A stretch of 64,000 nt of DNA from NCBI GenBank assembly GCA_965221815.1, contig OZ244915.1, positions 62,001-126,000 on the forward strand, written 5' to 3'. The notes beneath the pieces are model-generated. The model was not told the origin of the DNA and made no database searches. It saw only the letters and a program-made list of their open reading frames with translations. This DNA is from JAPOXR01 sp965221815 (lineage in GTDB: Bacteria > Pseudomonadota > Alphaproteobacteria > Rhodobacterales > Rhodobacteraceae). Position numbers and translations under genes: made by a program. Positions 9,198-18,138 of this stretch are shown piece by piece; position 1 is the stretch's first letter, and each line of letters opens with the position of its first letter.

Positions 9198-10267
9198 GGC
9201 TGGAAACATACCATCAATTGGAGATGACGGGCAGCGTGTAAAAACACATGAAGGGTTCGACCCTCGCAGGATCATTCCATCAGGAAAGTCACGCCATGTT
9301 GATGATACGAATACAGGTGTGCACAGACCCAATCAACGATTGAGGATGTTCTCGATTTCCGAGCTTCTCAATTGTCCTTGTGAAAGGAGTCCATACGCCA
9401 CCATGCAATTTCAACGGTTGCTGCCAGGAGACAGGCCGGGGATCATGAGCGCGTCAACAGTCTGACATGTGGGAGGTCTGAGCATTGAAATACGTGCGGC
9501 GCGATGGTGATGGGGCTGAAAATGCTGGGTCGACAAAGCTGACCGACCTCGCGTGATGAGTCTGTTGGACCCAGACCCGTAACATATCAATCGACTGTCT
9601 CAACTCAACGCCTTTCGCATTCAATGTGTTCGGGTGGGCTCCAGCAAGTGTCAGAATGTTGCGCACCGTATAGGGAAGAGGGTCGGGCCTCTCGTTCCCG
9701 GCGACTTTCATTATGGTGTGATTTTCGTCGTTGATTGTTATCGTGTCTCCCCCACGGTTTATGGATTGAGTCTTCGGCGAGAAGTCCAACAAACAGGTGA
9801 TTTACAAGAGCAACATTTTCATGGACAACGCAAGCTCTGGCTTCTTGACGGCTCCTTGGCATTGCACGCGTCTGTTTCAGATCAGAGAATCTCAGGGAAG
9901 GAAGTTGTTCACAGGGGCCCTGCGGCCCAGCCTGTGGACAAGGTCTGTGGGTTGCAACCTCCTGTGCCCTTGTTCATTCCTGACGCGAGGCTGTCGCCAA
10001 AGCCGCAGGACGGAGATCACGATACTTTTCCATTTTGACCACGCGGCTTTTGAGTCTCGGGGATCGCATGGTCCTGGTTTTTTCGGCGGTGTGCCCGAGA
10101 ATTGCTCAATATCCTTCGGATATCCGAAGGATATGGGACCCTGTCCCTCAACGACTTCGAAGGTGGCGTTTCCTTGCATGAGTCGTTAAAGACTGAGTTC
10201 AAGCAATGATCCCAGTGCGGTCCTTCCGTCTTGGACGTCACTGATCGATTTCATGGAACGCGATCCA
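9198..10267. other. Gap of about 1.07 kb without a recognised gene
   Basis: Lies between the divergently oriented heparinase-like gene and ctpA. Open frames of 80-134 codons occur on both strands but carry no motif I recognise. The region contains a 26-bp perfect palindrome at 10109-10134, about 130 bases before ctpA, described separately. It may hold decayed coding DNA plus the two divergent promoters. Confidence 0.4.
10109..10134. promoter_or_regulatory. 26-bp perfect palindrome upstream of ctpA
   Basis: The sequence reads the same on both strands: the left half is ATATCCTTCGGAT and the right half is its exact reverse complement. It could be a dimeric repressor operator or a cruciform or hairpin element. 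The symmetry is complete over 26 bases and stops at both edges. Function is inferred from symmetry and position only. Confidence 0.5.
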
Positions 10268-11587
10268 ATGAAGAAACTCATACCTGTCGGATTCGCTGTC
10301 TTAGCGACTGTCTTGACCTCCCTGTGGCTGTTCTCGGCGAGCCGCGCCGACGAAGACAAATCCGGTCCCAATGTTTACGAATTGCTGGATTTGTTCAGCG
10401 AAGCCATGCAGATTGTGCGGACAAAATATGTCGAGGAAATCGATGATGTTGAGCTGATCCAGGGTGCGGTGCAGGGGATGCTGGCAACGCTGGACCCACA
10501 TTCTGCTTATATGACACCGGATCAGATGAATACGACTGAGGAACAGACGAGCGGTCAGTTTGGTGGTCTTGGGATCGAAGTGACCATGGAAAAGGGATGG
10601 GTGAAGGTGGTGTCACCCATCGACGATACGCCGGCAGCCCGCGCCGGCATTGAGGCTGGTGACTATATTATCGAAATTGATGGCGAGAGCGTCCTCGGTA
10701 TGACGCTTGATGAAGCGGTCAAGAAAATGCGGGGCCCGGTTGGCTCAGAGATTGTCCTGACTGTTGAACGTGAAGGGGAGGGTGCACCCCTCGAAATCGT
10801 CATTGAGCGCGATATTATTCGCATTGCGTCAGCGGAGGTTCGGCGAGAAGCCAGTACGATCGTGGTGCGTGTGAAGACGTTCAACCGACAGTCGCTCACC
10901 AATGTGATCGAGGGAATCACCGAGCAGCTTGAAGACGCAGGTGGAGTCGACAACATCACGGGGGTCATTCTGGATCTCCGTAACAATCCGGGGGGTCTGT
11001 TGGATACGGCGATTGAAATCTCTGATGCGTTTCTGGAGCGTGGTGATATCGTCTCGGTGCGCGGACGTGATGTCGCGGGGACACAGAATTATTCGGCAAC
11101 GCCTGGGGATCTCGCCGCGGGGAAACCCATTGTCGTCTTGATTAACGGAGGCTCTGCTTCGGCATCGGAAATTGTCGCGGGGGCTCTGCAGGACCATAAA
11201 CGCGCCATCGTGGTTGGAACGCGGAGCTTCGGCAAGGGCTCGGTACAGACAATCATCAATCTCGGCAGCGAAAAAGGTGGCGTGCGACTGACCACAGCGC
11301 GTTATTACACGCCTTCGGGGCGCTCCATTCAAGCGCAGGGGATTGTTCCCGATATCCATTTTGAAGAACAACGTTCGTCGTCGGTCGCAGCGGAAGACGA
11401 GCGTGATTATTTGTCAGAAGCCGATCTCCCGGGACGTCTGGAGAATGACAGCCTGATGAATGCCGAAGATGATGATGAGGCACGACAAATCGAACAGGAA
11501 GAATTACAGCAATTGCGCCTCGAGGATCCTCAGATGGCCTATGCAATCGATATTTTGTCGGCAATTGACGCGTTCGAATTGCGGTAA
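10268..11587 (+). CDS. ctpA: S41 family carboxy-terminal processing protease
   Basis: A periplasmic serine protease that cleaves near protein C-termini. An N-terminal hydrophobic segment (LIPVGFAVLATVLTSLWLF) acts as signal or anchor. A PDZ domain (about residues 95-165, with GGLGIEVTMEKG and ARAGIEAGDYIIEIDG) precedes the catalytic core. That core contains ILDLRNNPGGLL, the Ser motif NGGSASASEIVAGAL and the Lys motif RSFGKGSVQT, so the Ser-Lys dyad is intact. The tail after residue 370 is acidic and probably disordered. ATG 10253 is an alternative start. rppH follows after 17 bases in the same direction. Confidence 0.95.
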   Translation: MKKLIPVGFAVLATVLTSLWLFSASRADEDKSGPNVYELLDLFSEAMQIVRTKYVEEIDDVELIQGAVQGMLATLDPHSAYMTPDQMNTTEEQTSGQFGGLGIEVTMEKGWVKVVSPIDDTPAARAGIEAGDYIIEIDGESVLGMTLDEAVKKMRGPVGSEIVLTVEREGEGAPLEIVIERDIIRIASAEVRREASTIVVRVKTFNRQSLTNVIEGITEQLEDAGGVDNITGVILDLRNNPGGLLDTAIEISDAFLERGDIVSVRGRDVAGTQNYSATPGDLAAGKPIVVLINGGSASASEIVAGALQDHKRAIVVGTRSFGKGSVQTIINLGSEKGGVRLTTARYYTPSGRSIQAQGIVPDIHFEEQRSSSVAAEDERDYLSEADLPGRLENDSLMNAEDDDEARQIEQEELQQLRLEDPQMAYAIDILSAIDAFELR

Positions 11588-11604
11588 ATCGACAGGCGTC
11601 TGTT

Positions 11605-12120
11605 ATGAATAATCTCCCCTACAGACCCTGTGTAGGCATTGTTCTGCTGAATTCCAAGAATCGGATCTTTGTCGGAAGGCGGATTGATAGCGAATATGAC
11701 GCTTGGCAAATGCCCCAGGGGGGAATTGATGAAGGGGAAACGTCTGAGGTCGCAGCGCACCGTGAATTGCAGGAAGAAACGGGGATTGAACCTGGCCTCG
11801 TGGAATTGACAGGCGCGTATCCCGACTGGATTTGTTATGATCTCCCTCCCGAATTGGTGGGACAGATCTGGAATGGAAAATACCGTGGTCAGCGACAGAA
11901 ATGGTTTCTGTTTCGTTTTCTCGGGCAGGACTCAGATATCAATATCCAGACTCATGTGCCGGAGTTTTCGGCGTGGAAATGGATGTCGTCGGAGGATGTC
12001 GTCGATCACGCTGTCTGGTTCAAGACCGATGTTTATCGTAAGGTCATGGATAGTTTTTTTGGTGCACGTTTGGGGCGTGAGACCGAAGGGGTGTCAGCAG
12101 AAGCTGCCCGGAGGCGGTAA
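11605..12120 (+). CDS. rppH: RNA pyrophosphohydrolase (Nudix)
   Basis: RppH removes pyrophosphate from the 5' end of mRNA and so triggers decay. The 171-residue protein begins YRPCVGIVLLN. It has a full Nudix box at about residues 39-61, with the REL and EETG elements and the metal-binding Glu residues. WQMPQGGIDEGE and QKWFLFRF are typical of the RppH/IalA group. It sits 17 bases after ctpA and 5 bases before a methyltransferase gene, so the three are probably cotranscribed. Confidence 0.95.
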   Translation: MNNLPYRPCVGIVLLNSKNRIFVGRRIDSEYDAWQMPQGGIDEGETSEVAAHRELQEETGIEPGLVELTGAYPDWICYDLPPELVGQIWNGKYRGQRQKWFLFRFLGQDSDINIQTHVPEFSAWKWMSSEDVVDHAVWFKTDVYRKVMDSFFGARLGRETEGVSAEAARRR

Positions 12121-12125
12121 CTGCC

Positions 12126-12989
12126 GTGGCTAAGCCGCGACGGCTCGACACGCGAGCGCTTGGCCTTGATCTTGGGTCCGAACTGGTCCGGTTCGCGACC
12201 GGGAGAGAGAATCTCCACTATGGCTATTGGCACGAGGGGCTCGAGGTCTGCATTGGCAACCTTCGTCAGGCGCAGGAAGCCTATACCGAAAAGGTCAAGA
12301 GCTTCATGCCGCTGCGTCAGCTGAGAGTTCTGGATATTGGTGGCGGATGTGGCGAATTTGCCAAGGAGCTTGTTGCCGATGGACATGAGGTTGAAATCGT
12401 CGTGCCAAGCGCAACTCTGGCAGCGCGATGTCGTGAGAATGTCGGTCCATCGGTTCCGGTGCATCTCAAGCGCTTTTTTGAATTTCGTGCCGCGCCACGT
12501 TTTGATCTATGCCTTTTCTCAGAGAGTCTCCAATATATGCCGCCCGAAGAGGCGTTGCACCATGCACGACAATGTTTGGCGATTGATGGCGAGATTCTCG
12601 TGTCCGATTGCTTTCGCAGTCAGGAATTTTATGAAGAGTTTCGGGGTGCCCCACTTGTTGGCGGCGGGCATTCCCTGGAACTTTTTCGAGAAGTCCTCGC
12701 AACAGGGGGATATCAGACTCTGCGCGAGGAGGATATTACTGAATCCGTTGCCCCCTCTGTCGATCTGGAACAGCAACTCTACAATTTCCTCGGCATGTCC
12801 TTGAAGCGTATTGATGAAGAACTTTCCGTCATTTACCCGCGCCGGAGAAAGCTGCTGCATTTCATCCTGTATCGACTGCTGAGCGAGAGACGGCAAACTC
12901 GGCTTAAACGGCGCCTGTTCGGGCAATATAAGAATTCCAGTCTTTTTTGCCGCTACAACCGCTATTTGATTCTCAGTCTCAAAGCTTGA
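12126..12989 (+). CDS. Class I SAM-dependent methyltransferase
   Basis: A 287-residue protein with a Rossmann-type SAM domain at about residues 55-170. Motif I is VLDIGGGCGEFAKEL, a motif II-like segment is EVEIVVPS, and an acidic post-motif strand FDLCLFSESLQYMPPEEAL resembles small-molecule or lipid methyltransferases. The C-terminal 90 residues are basic and helical, with many Arg and Leu. It starts with GTG 5 bases after rppH. The substrate cannot be told from sequence. Codon use fits its neighbours. Confidence 0.85.
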   Translation: MAKPRRLDTRALGLDLGSELVRFATGRENLHYGYWHEGLEVCIGNLRQAQEAYTEKVKSFMPLRQLRVLDIGGGCGEFAKELVADGHEVEIVVPSATLAARCRENVGPSVPVHLKRFFEFRAAPRFDLCLFSESLQYMPPEEALHHARQCLAIDGEILVSDCFRSQEFYEEFRGAPLVGGGHSLELFREVLATGGYQTLREEDITESVAPSVDLEQQLYNFLGMSLKRIDEELSVIYPRRRKLLHFILYRLLSERRQTRLKRRLFGQYKNSSLFCRYNRYLILSLKA

Positions 12990-13426
12990 CCTGGAATGTC
13001 GATGGTCTCGCCCCGATATGGAACCAACATGACAAGGACGCTGCCATGGCTTGGCGCGCAGACCACCTGTGAAAATGGTTGACGCAATACCGTGTGATAT
13101 GAAAGCGATTGAACCGATGAGGAGTGGTTTGTGGTTGCACCGCTGCTTTCGCTTCCATCGAAGCGGGGTTTTCACCGCACCACAGATCTCTGTGCGGTTT
13201 GCCCCGATGACAATCAGCGAACAGGTCGGGGAGGATCATGCGACGATGCGGATGACATGACGTGCGTATCCGGCCGTTTGGCTCTGTCATATATTGGCAC
13301 TGGGCAGGGAGCCTCATTCCGGTTGGACAATTCCGCCGGCAACCATGAACCAACATTGTCCGGTTGAAGGGCCAGCAATTCTGTGGGATTCCCCCAACAT
13401 TTTCGCCCGCATTGAGGGAGCAGAAG
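12990..13426. other. Gap of about 440 bp without a recognised gene
   Basis: Lies between the methyltransferase and aminotransferase genes. Several shadow frames exist on both strands, and none has a credible start or motif. It presumably contains the promoter for the aminotransferase gene; no clear -35/-10 pair stands out. Confidence 0.4.
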
Positions 13427-14635
13427 ATGCGTATCGCAGAGAGAATGGAACATATACGCGAGTCGGGAACTGCCCGTATCGCCCGAATCACCGCGATTCG
13501 TGAAGCGCAGGGCGCACGGATTATCAGGCTCAATATTGGCGAGCCGAATTTTGACACGCCTGAATTCATTACCAAGGCTGCCAACAAGGCGATGAGCGAA
13601 GGGCAGACTCGCTACACCGATGTTGCGGGGACGGCTGCGTTGCGCGCCGCAGCGGCAGAAAAATTTCGCCGGGACAATGGTATCAGCTGCACACCCGATC
13701 AAATTGTCATCGGGAATGGCGCAAAACAGTTGATTTTCAATGCACTCCTGGCAACGGTGGGACGGGGTGACGAGGTGATTGTTCCGGTGCCCTCGTGGGT
13801 GAGCTATCCTGACATTACAAAAATTGCCGGCGCGCGTCCTGTCATCATTTCCGGCGCCGACGAAAATGAATTCAAGATGACCGCCGCTCAACTGGCAAAG
13901 GCGATAACGGAGCACACCCGATGGGTGATACTGAACTCACCGTGCAACCCGACCGGATCAGTCTTGACTGAGTCGGAGTTACGGGATTTTGCAGACGTCT
14001 TGCGCGATGCCCCTGGCGTCGCCGTGCTGAGCGATGACATTTACGAGAAGATGACATTTGATGGCGAACAATTTACCACATTTGCAACAGTCGCGCCTGA
14101 TCTTTGTGACCGGGTCCTGACGGTCAATGGGGTTTCCAAATCGCATGCAATGACGGGTTGGCGCATTGGTTTTGCTGTCGGTCCGCGGGATCTGATCGCG
14201 GCGATGATCAAACTGCAGGGTCAATCGACCACCAATCCGTCGTCAATCAGTCAGGCAGCGGCCCTCGCAGCGTTGACGCAGACCGAGGAGTCAGAGCGGT
14301 TTACCGCTTCCTGCCGCGCCGCCTACCAGCGTCGTCGTGATCGACTTGTGACAGGACTTTCATCCATTCCTGGCTTGCAATGCACGCTGCCGCGCGGGGC
14401 TTTTTATGTTTTTGCCTCCTGTCAGGATATTCTCGGGCGAACAACTCCCGATGGGATTGTTCTTTGTAATGATACCGCGTTTTGTGAATATCTTCTGCGC
14501 GACCATGGGGTCTCAACAGTTCCTGGGTCGGAATTTGGTGGTGCGGGATTTTTCCGCCTGAGTTTTGCCACCGATGAGTTGTTGATTTCTGAAGCCTGCC
14601 ACCGCATTCAGCGCGCAGTTGAAAATCTTACGTAG
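13427..14635 (+). CDS. Pyridoxal-phosphate aminotransferase, class I/II (AspC-like group)
   Basis: A fold-type I PLP aminotransferase of about 402 residues. Visible blocks are LNIGEPNFDTPEFI, TRYTDVAGTAALRAA, ILNSPCNPTGSVL, VLSDDIYEKM and VNGVSKSHAMTGWRIGF, where Lys in VSKSHAMTG binds PLP. These match the 1-gamma aspartate/prephenate aminotransferase group common in alphaproteobacteria; the exact substrate is not certain. The frame is open from 13364, but ATG 13427 is preceded by GGGAGCAGAAG and gives the usual N-terminus. It converges with the DapA-like gene. Confidence 0.9.
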   Translation: MRIAERMEHIRESGTARIARITAIREAQGARIIRLNIGEPNFDTPEFITKAANKAMSEGQTRYTDVAGTAALRAAAAEKFRRDNGISCTPDQIVIGNGAKQLIFNALLATVGRGDEVIVPVPSWVSYPDITKIAGARPVIISGADENEFKMTAAQLAKAITEHTRWVILNSPCNPTGSVLTESELRDFADVLRDAPGVAVLSDDIYEKMTFDGEQFTTFATVAPDLCDRVLTVNGVSKSHAMTGWRIGFAVGPRDLIAAMIKLQGQSTTNPSSISQAAALAALTQTEESERFTASCRAAYQRRRDRLVTGLSSIPGLQCTLPRGAFYVFASCQDILGRTTPDGIVLCNDTAFCEYLLRDHGVSTVPGSEFGGAGFFRLSFATDELLISEACHRIQRAVENLT

Positions 14636-14701
14636 TCTGCTGCGTTGCGATCGGTATCTTTGGGTTCAATCAGATTCAATTCAGAGTGGGTGCAGGACAA
14701 C

Positions 14702-15634
14702 TCAGGCGATTGCGGGTCCATAGAGTCGACTGAGATCTGCAATCGGTTGCAGGGAATCGAACAGTTCTTTCAAAGAGAGGTCTGTATCAACACAGTCGCG
14801 GTTGGGAGGAAGTGTTCGTCGCCAGTTGTCATCACTTTTCAACAGGGCAAGATAAGCTTTGGGACGCGAAATGGTCCCATCTTGGGTCAATCGCTGGCGT
14901 AATGCCAGTATCGTCTGATCAAGCGTCTTGGCGTCGCTGGAATTGTTGCGGATACGGCAGGCGACTGCGGGTGCCGTGATGTTGGTTGTTGCAGATATAC
15001 AGCCCCAGCCACCGGCAATGAGATTTTGCATGGCAAAAATTTCGCTGCCGGAAAATGCAGCGAATCCTGGAATCGCTTTGAGAAATGTCAGGATGCGGGA
15101 AAAACCACCGCTGCTGTCCTTGATTCCCACGAAGATGCCCGGGAAGGCCTCCCTGAGGCGTCGGGTCAGGTTGACAGTGATGGAGACGCCTGTGAGATGA
15201 GGGATGTGGTAGAGATAGATCTGCGGGCCGCGCGTGGCGAGACGCATGGCAACTTCCGAGAAAAAATCAAATAAACCGTCATCGCCAGGATCACTGTAGT
15301 AAAATGGTGGAAGGATCAGCAGGCCTGCAGCACCCGCATCCAGGGCTGTTTCTGACAGATAGGTGGTATCCTCGATTGATGTCGAGCCGGTCCCGATGAT
15401 CATTCGTTCCATCGGTAGCCCGCTTGTCTTAAGCGCGGTAACCAGGGCTGTTTTGGCGGCAAGACCCAAGGATGTCGCTTCCCCGGTGGTGCCGAGGGGC
15501 ACCAATCCATCACAGCCATTATCGAGGAGCCAGCGACAGTGCGCAGTTAAACGATCATGATCGGGCTGCATTCTCTCATTGATCGGTGTGGCAACGGCGG
15601 CATAGACACCTTTTTGTGCCTTGATTCTGTCCAT
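14702..15634 (-). CDS. Dihydrodipicolinate synthase / N-acetylneuraminate lyase superfamily protein
   Basis: A 310-residue TIM-barrel Schiff-base aldolase. It has GLVPLGTTGEATSL (substrate carboxylate loop), IYLYHIPHLTG (catalytic Tyr region) and GIKDSSGGFSR, which holds the Schiff-base Lys. It differs from the canonical dapA at 22221-23096, so it is a paralogue, probably acting on another 2-keto acid. GGGAGGATT lies 8 bases before ATG 15634, a good ribosome binding site. It is in the same direction as, and about 100 bases downstream of, the FAD oxidoreductase gene. The substrate is not known. Confidence 0.85.
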   Translation of the reverse strand: MDRIKAQKGVYAAVATPINERMQPDHDRLTAHCRWLLDNGCDGLVPLGTTGEATSLGLAAKTALVTALKTSGLPMERMIIGTGSTSIEDTTYLSETALDAGAAGLLILPPFYYSDPGDDGLFDFFSEVAMRLATRGPQIYLYHIPHLTGVSITVNLTRRLREAFPGIFVGIKDSSGGFSRILTFLKAIPGFAAFSGSEIFAMQNLIAGGWGCISATTNITAPAVACRIRNNSSDAKTLDQTILALRQRLTQDGTISRPKAYLALLKSDDNWRRTLPPNRDCVDTDLSLKELFDSLQPIADLSRLYGPAIA

Positions 15635-15732
15635 AATGATTCAATCCTCCCTGCCATGTCTGGCTATAAAACGCAGATCTTATGTTCCATCACATGCATC
15701 TATCGACGCGTCAGGCCAGGTCAAGACCGCAA

Positions 15733-16869
15733 TCATGGTCGAGTGGTTGAGCGCGGCAGAAAATCGCCGGGTAGATCAAGTGAGTACCGCGTAACTGATT
15801 GCCTGTGTCGGCTATCCCGATAACGTTCGGCAACACGCTGCGGCGAAAATTCATCCGGAATGCGATTGATGGCAGCCAACATCAGATCGGCCATCACCTC
15901 ACCGACGAGAGGCGCGAGACCCAATCCAATCTTGAAACCACCATTGGCGATATAATGGCCTGGTCGTCCGGGATAAGGACCGAGTAGCGGGGCCCGGCTT
16001 GCAGCCCGCGGCCGGGTTCCAGTCCAGCACTCAATCACCGGCGCATCACGAAGGACAGGAATCTTGTCTTTGGCGCGTTGAATCAGATCATCAAGTGCCC
16101 AAGTTGCAAGTTCATGGTCCAACCTGCGCTTCTGGCTGGTCGAGCCAACGGCCACCCTGCCGCCCTCATGTGGAACAATATGGATTCCGTCAGCAAAGAT
16201 CTGCGTCGTGTATGGGGAGTCGAATTTGAGCATTGCCACCTGGCCCGTCTCGCCACGGCCGATGTCGGAATTCAGGATCTGGCCAAGTTCCTCAAGTCCC
16301 TCGTATCCTGTTGCATGTAATATCAGATCGGCGCCGTGCCCTGTCGTCCGGGTTTCGTGGATCGCGCCACCCAGTTGACAGACAGCAGTTGCAAGGCATT
16401 TCAGAGCGAGCGATGGATTCAGGCTGGCTGACAGCGTGTCGTGTATGACGTAACCGGTTCTTGACAGGGGCACCCAATCGCCTGTGGCTTCAATAATCTG
16501 CCATTCCGCTTGCGCGGACCAATGAATATGCGCGGCTGTGCGGCGCTCTTTCGCAAGAATCATGGCGCGTTGATCGTGAATGGGTTGCAGACGACCGCAT
16601 CTGCGGTATCGTGGTGATACTCCACTGATCTCGGCAGCCTCGTCCCACCATTCGGCAGCCATCGTCAAACTGTCAAACTGAAACTGTTTCTTTTCGTTCC
16701 AGGCGTCGGGGACATGCGGTGTCATTGCCCCCAGCAAGCCACCACTCGCGCCAGCCCCAACTCTTCGTTTCTCAATAACCCGCACCTTCGCCCCGCGCCG
16801 TGCACAGCAATAGGCGATGCTCAGGCCAAAGATACCACCGCCAAAGATTTCCACATTTGCCCGGTTCAT
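15733..16869 (-). CDS. FAD-dependent oxidoreductase (DAO family), candidate MnmC oxidase module
   Basis: A 378-residue protein of the D-amino-acid-oxidase fold. The N-terminal FAD site is EIFGGGIFGLSIAYCCARRG with the acidic VRVIEK, and a second flavin segment is GASGGLLGAMTPH. The C-terminal FAD-contact motif is YIANGGFKIGLGLAPLVGEVMADLM. It is encoded divergently, 177 bases from mnmD. In enterobacteria MnmC is one protein with an N-terminal methyltransferase and a C-terminal FAD oxidase for tRNA U34. I infer this gene supplies the oxidase half as a separate polypeptide. A glycine-oxidase-like role (ThiO) is the alternative. Confidence 0.8.
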   Translation of the reverse strand: MNRANVEIFGGGIFGLSIAYCCARRGAKVRVIEKRRVGAGASGGLLGAMTPHVPDAWNEKKQFQFDSLTMAAEWWDEAAEISGVSPRYRRCGRLQPIHDQRAMILAKERRTAAHIHWSAQAEWQIIEATGDWVPLSRTGYVIHDTLSASLNPSLALKCLATAVCQLGGAIHETRTTGHGADLILHATGYEGLEELGQILNSDIGRGETGQVAMLKFDSPYTTQIFADGIHIVPHEGGRVAVGSTSQKRRLDHELATWALDDLIQRAKDKIPVLRDAPVIECWTGTRPRAASRAPLLGPYPGRPGHYIANGGFKIGLGLAPLVGEVMADLMLAAINRIPDEFSPQRVAERYRDSRHRQSVTRYSLDLPGDFLPRSTTRP

Positions 16870-17046
16870 GAAGACAAGATTTCACCTCATTCGGGCAAAT
16901 TGACGGTGTTGGATCTGCCAGTTGTTTGACGTTATCACATGCGTCATTTGTTGATTCATGGCAATCAAGGTGCCGTGTACAGTTGAACGCAAAATAGATG
17001 TGTTCGCTGTTGGCGGGAAGAGGTTTCAGATGCGATCGGAGATGGC

Positions 17047-17715
17047 GTGAGTCCAGATATTGATTGGCGGGATGGCACGGTCCCATATTCCCGGCGCTTC
17101 AACGATGTCTATTTTGACCAAAGTGACGGTCATGCCGAATCCGTTCATGTCTTTCTGTCCGGGAATGATCTCCCGGCGAGGTTCCAGGCGGGGTTTCACA
17201 TTGCCGAACTGGGGTTTGGAACCGGGCTGAACATGCTCTCTGCGCTGCGCCTGTGGCGCGATTCCGGAACCGAGGGACAATTCCGGTTCACATCTTTCGA
17301 AGCATTTCCATTGTCCCGGGACGCCATGCACAGAGCCCTTGGTCGCTTTGCCGATAGATTACCTGTGGAGGAGTTCCTGGCCGCCTGGCAAGGGGTTGGC
17401 AAGATGATCGAAATGGCGGGGATACGGCTTGAAGTCATTTCAGGTGACGCGCGTCTGACTTTACCGGCATGGGAAGGTGTGGCGGATGCCTGGTTTCTTG
17501 ACGGTTTCGCGCCTGCGCGAAATCCGGAAATATGGTCTCCAAAACTCATGGCAGAGGTGGCTCAACATACGCGACCGGGGGGAAGTTTCGCGACTTTCAG
17601 TGCTGCTGGCACTGTCCGACGCGCACTTTCAGCCGGCGGTTTCGTGGTACAAAAATGTGATGGATTTGGCAGGAAACAGCATATGTGTCGTGGAATTCTC
17701 GCGTCCGAATCATGA
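17047..17715 (+). CDS. mnmD: tRNA (5-methylaminomethyl-2-thiouridine34)-methyltransferase MnmD
   Basis: MnmD methylates nm5s2U34 to mnm5s2U in the tRNA wobble position. The 222-residue protein matches the stand-alone MnmC methyltransferase (DUF752) family. It has HIAELGFGTGLNMLSAL (SAM motif I) near residue 52, AWFLDGFAPARNPEIWS near residue 150, and GGSFATFSAAGTVRRAL followed by GFGRKQHM. The start is GTG 17047. The C-terminal FAD domain of enterobacterial MnmC is missing from this polypeptide, but the divergent neighbour encodes a suitable flavoprotein. Confidence 0.93.
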   Translation: MSPDIDWRDGTVPYSRRFNDVYFDQSDGHAESVHVFLSGNDLPARFQAGFHIAELGFGTGLNMLSALRLWRDSGTEGQFRFTSFEAFPLSRDAMHRALGRFADRLPVEEFLAAWQGVGKMIEMAGIRLEVISGDARLTLPAWEGVADAWFLDGFAPARNPEIWSPKLMAEVAQHTRPGGSFATFSAAGTVRRALSAGGFVVQKCDGFGRKQHMCRGILASES

Positions 17716-18138
17716 TTTACCTTCAATCAGGGATCGACTCCGGCTGCGTGTGAAATTCCATGCAGTTAAGGATTGACCTCTCAATACCGGTCAGTCACTG
17801 ATCGACATCACACACTTAACGTGCGCTTGATTCTGTACGAATCATGGGTGCCTGCCGATGGGGATGCGACAGATATCAGCCGACGTGTTTGAAGGGTTCG
17901 TTTTGGCCTGTTGTGCGACGGTGAACAGGGACCGGGGCGATCAGTCGATAACATCCCACCGGATAGCCAGATCACATCACTCTGAATACGGCGGGTGGAC
18001 TTGCGCCCTGGTGTGCCGTGCTTGGCTAGGTGGCCGCCCCGCAATGGAACGGACGACTGTCAGGGGGGATGGCGAAGGTGGCGCTCAGCAAGGCCAAGGC
18101 CGCCGAAAATGTCTTGCCGGATCAGGCGGGTCGATTGA
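17716..18138. other. Gap of about 420 bp with one copy of a dispersed repeat
   Basis: No gene recognised. Bases 17806-17890 closely resemble 63030-63115 near the other end of the window (shared core ACATCACACACT). The downstream half is GC-richer than the neighbouring core genes, which marks the start of accessory DNA. Confidence 0.5.
17806..17890 (+). repeat. Dispersed repeat, copy 1
   Basis: About 85 bases align end to end with 63030-63115. Shared blocks include ACATCACACACT, TGATTYTGTRCGAA and a shared GACGT near the right end. Identity is roughly 70 percent by eye. Minus-strand translations of both end at the same stop (IKRTLSV and IRHEFSV), so it may be the 3' end of a decayed gene or an IS end. 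Confidence 0.5.

Noticed and set aside
10036..10083. Possible terminator hairpin (GACCA...TGGTC followed by T-run)
   Set aside because: The stem is short with an unusually long loop and no convincing gene ends just upstream.
9454..10189. Open frames of 95-134 codons on both strands between the heparinase-like gene and ctpA
   Set aside because: They overlap one another on opposite strands, lack ribosome binding sites and show no recognisable motif.
12979..13915. Long minus-strand frames (202 and 233 codons) opposite the aminotransferase gene
   Set aside because: They are antisense to a clear aminotransferase gene and have no family features.
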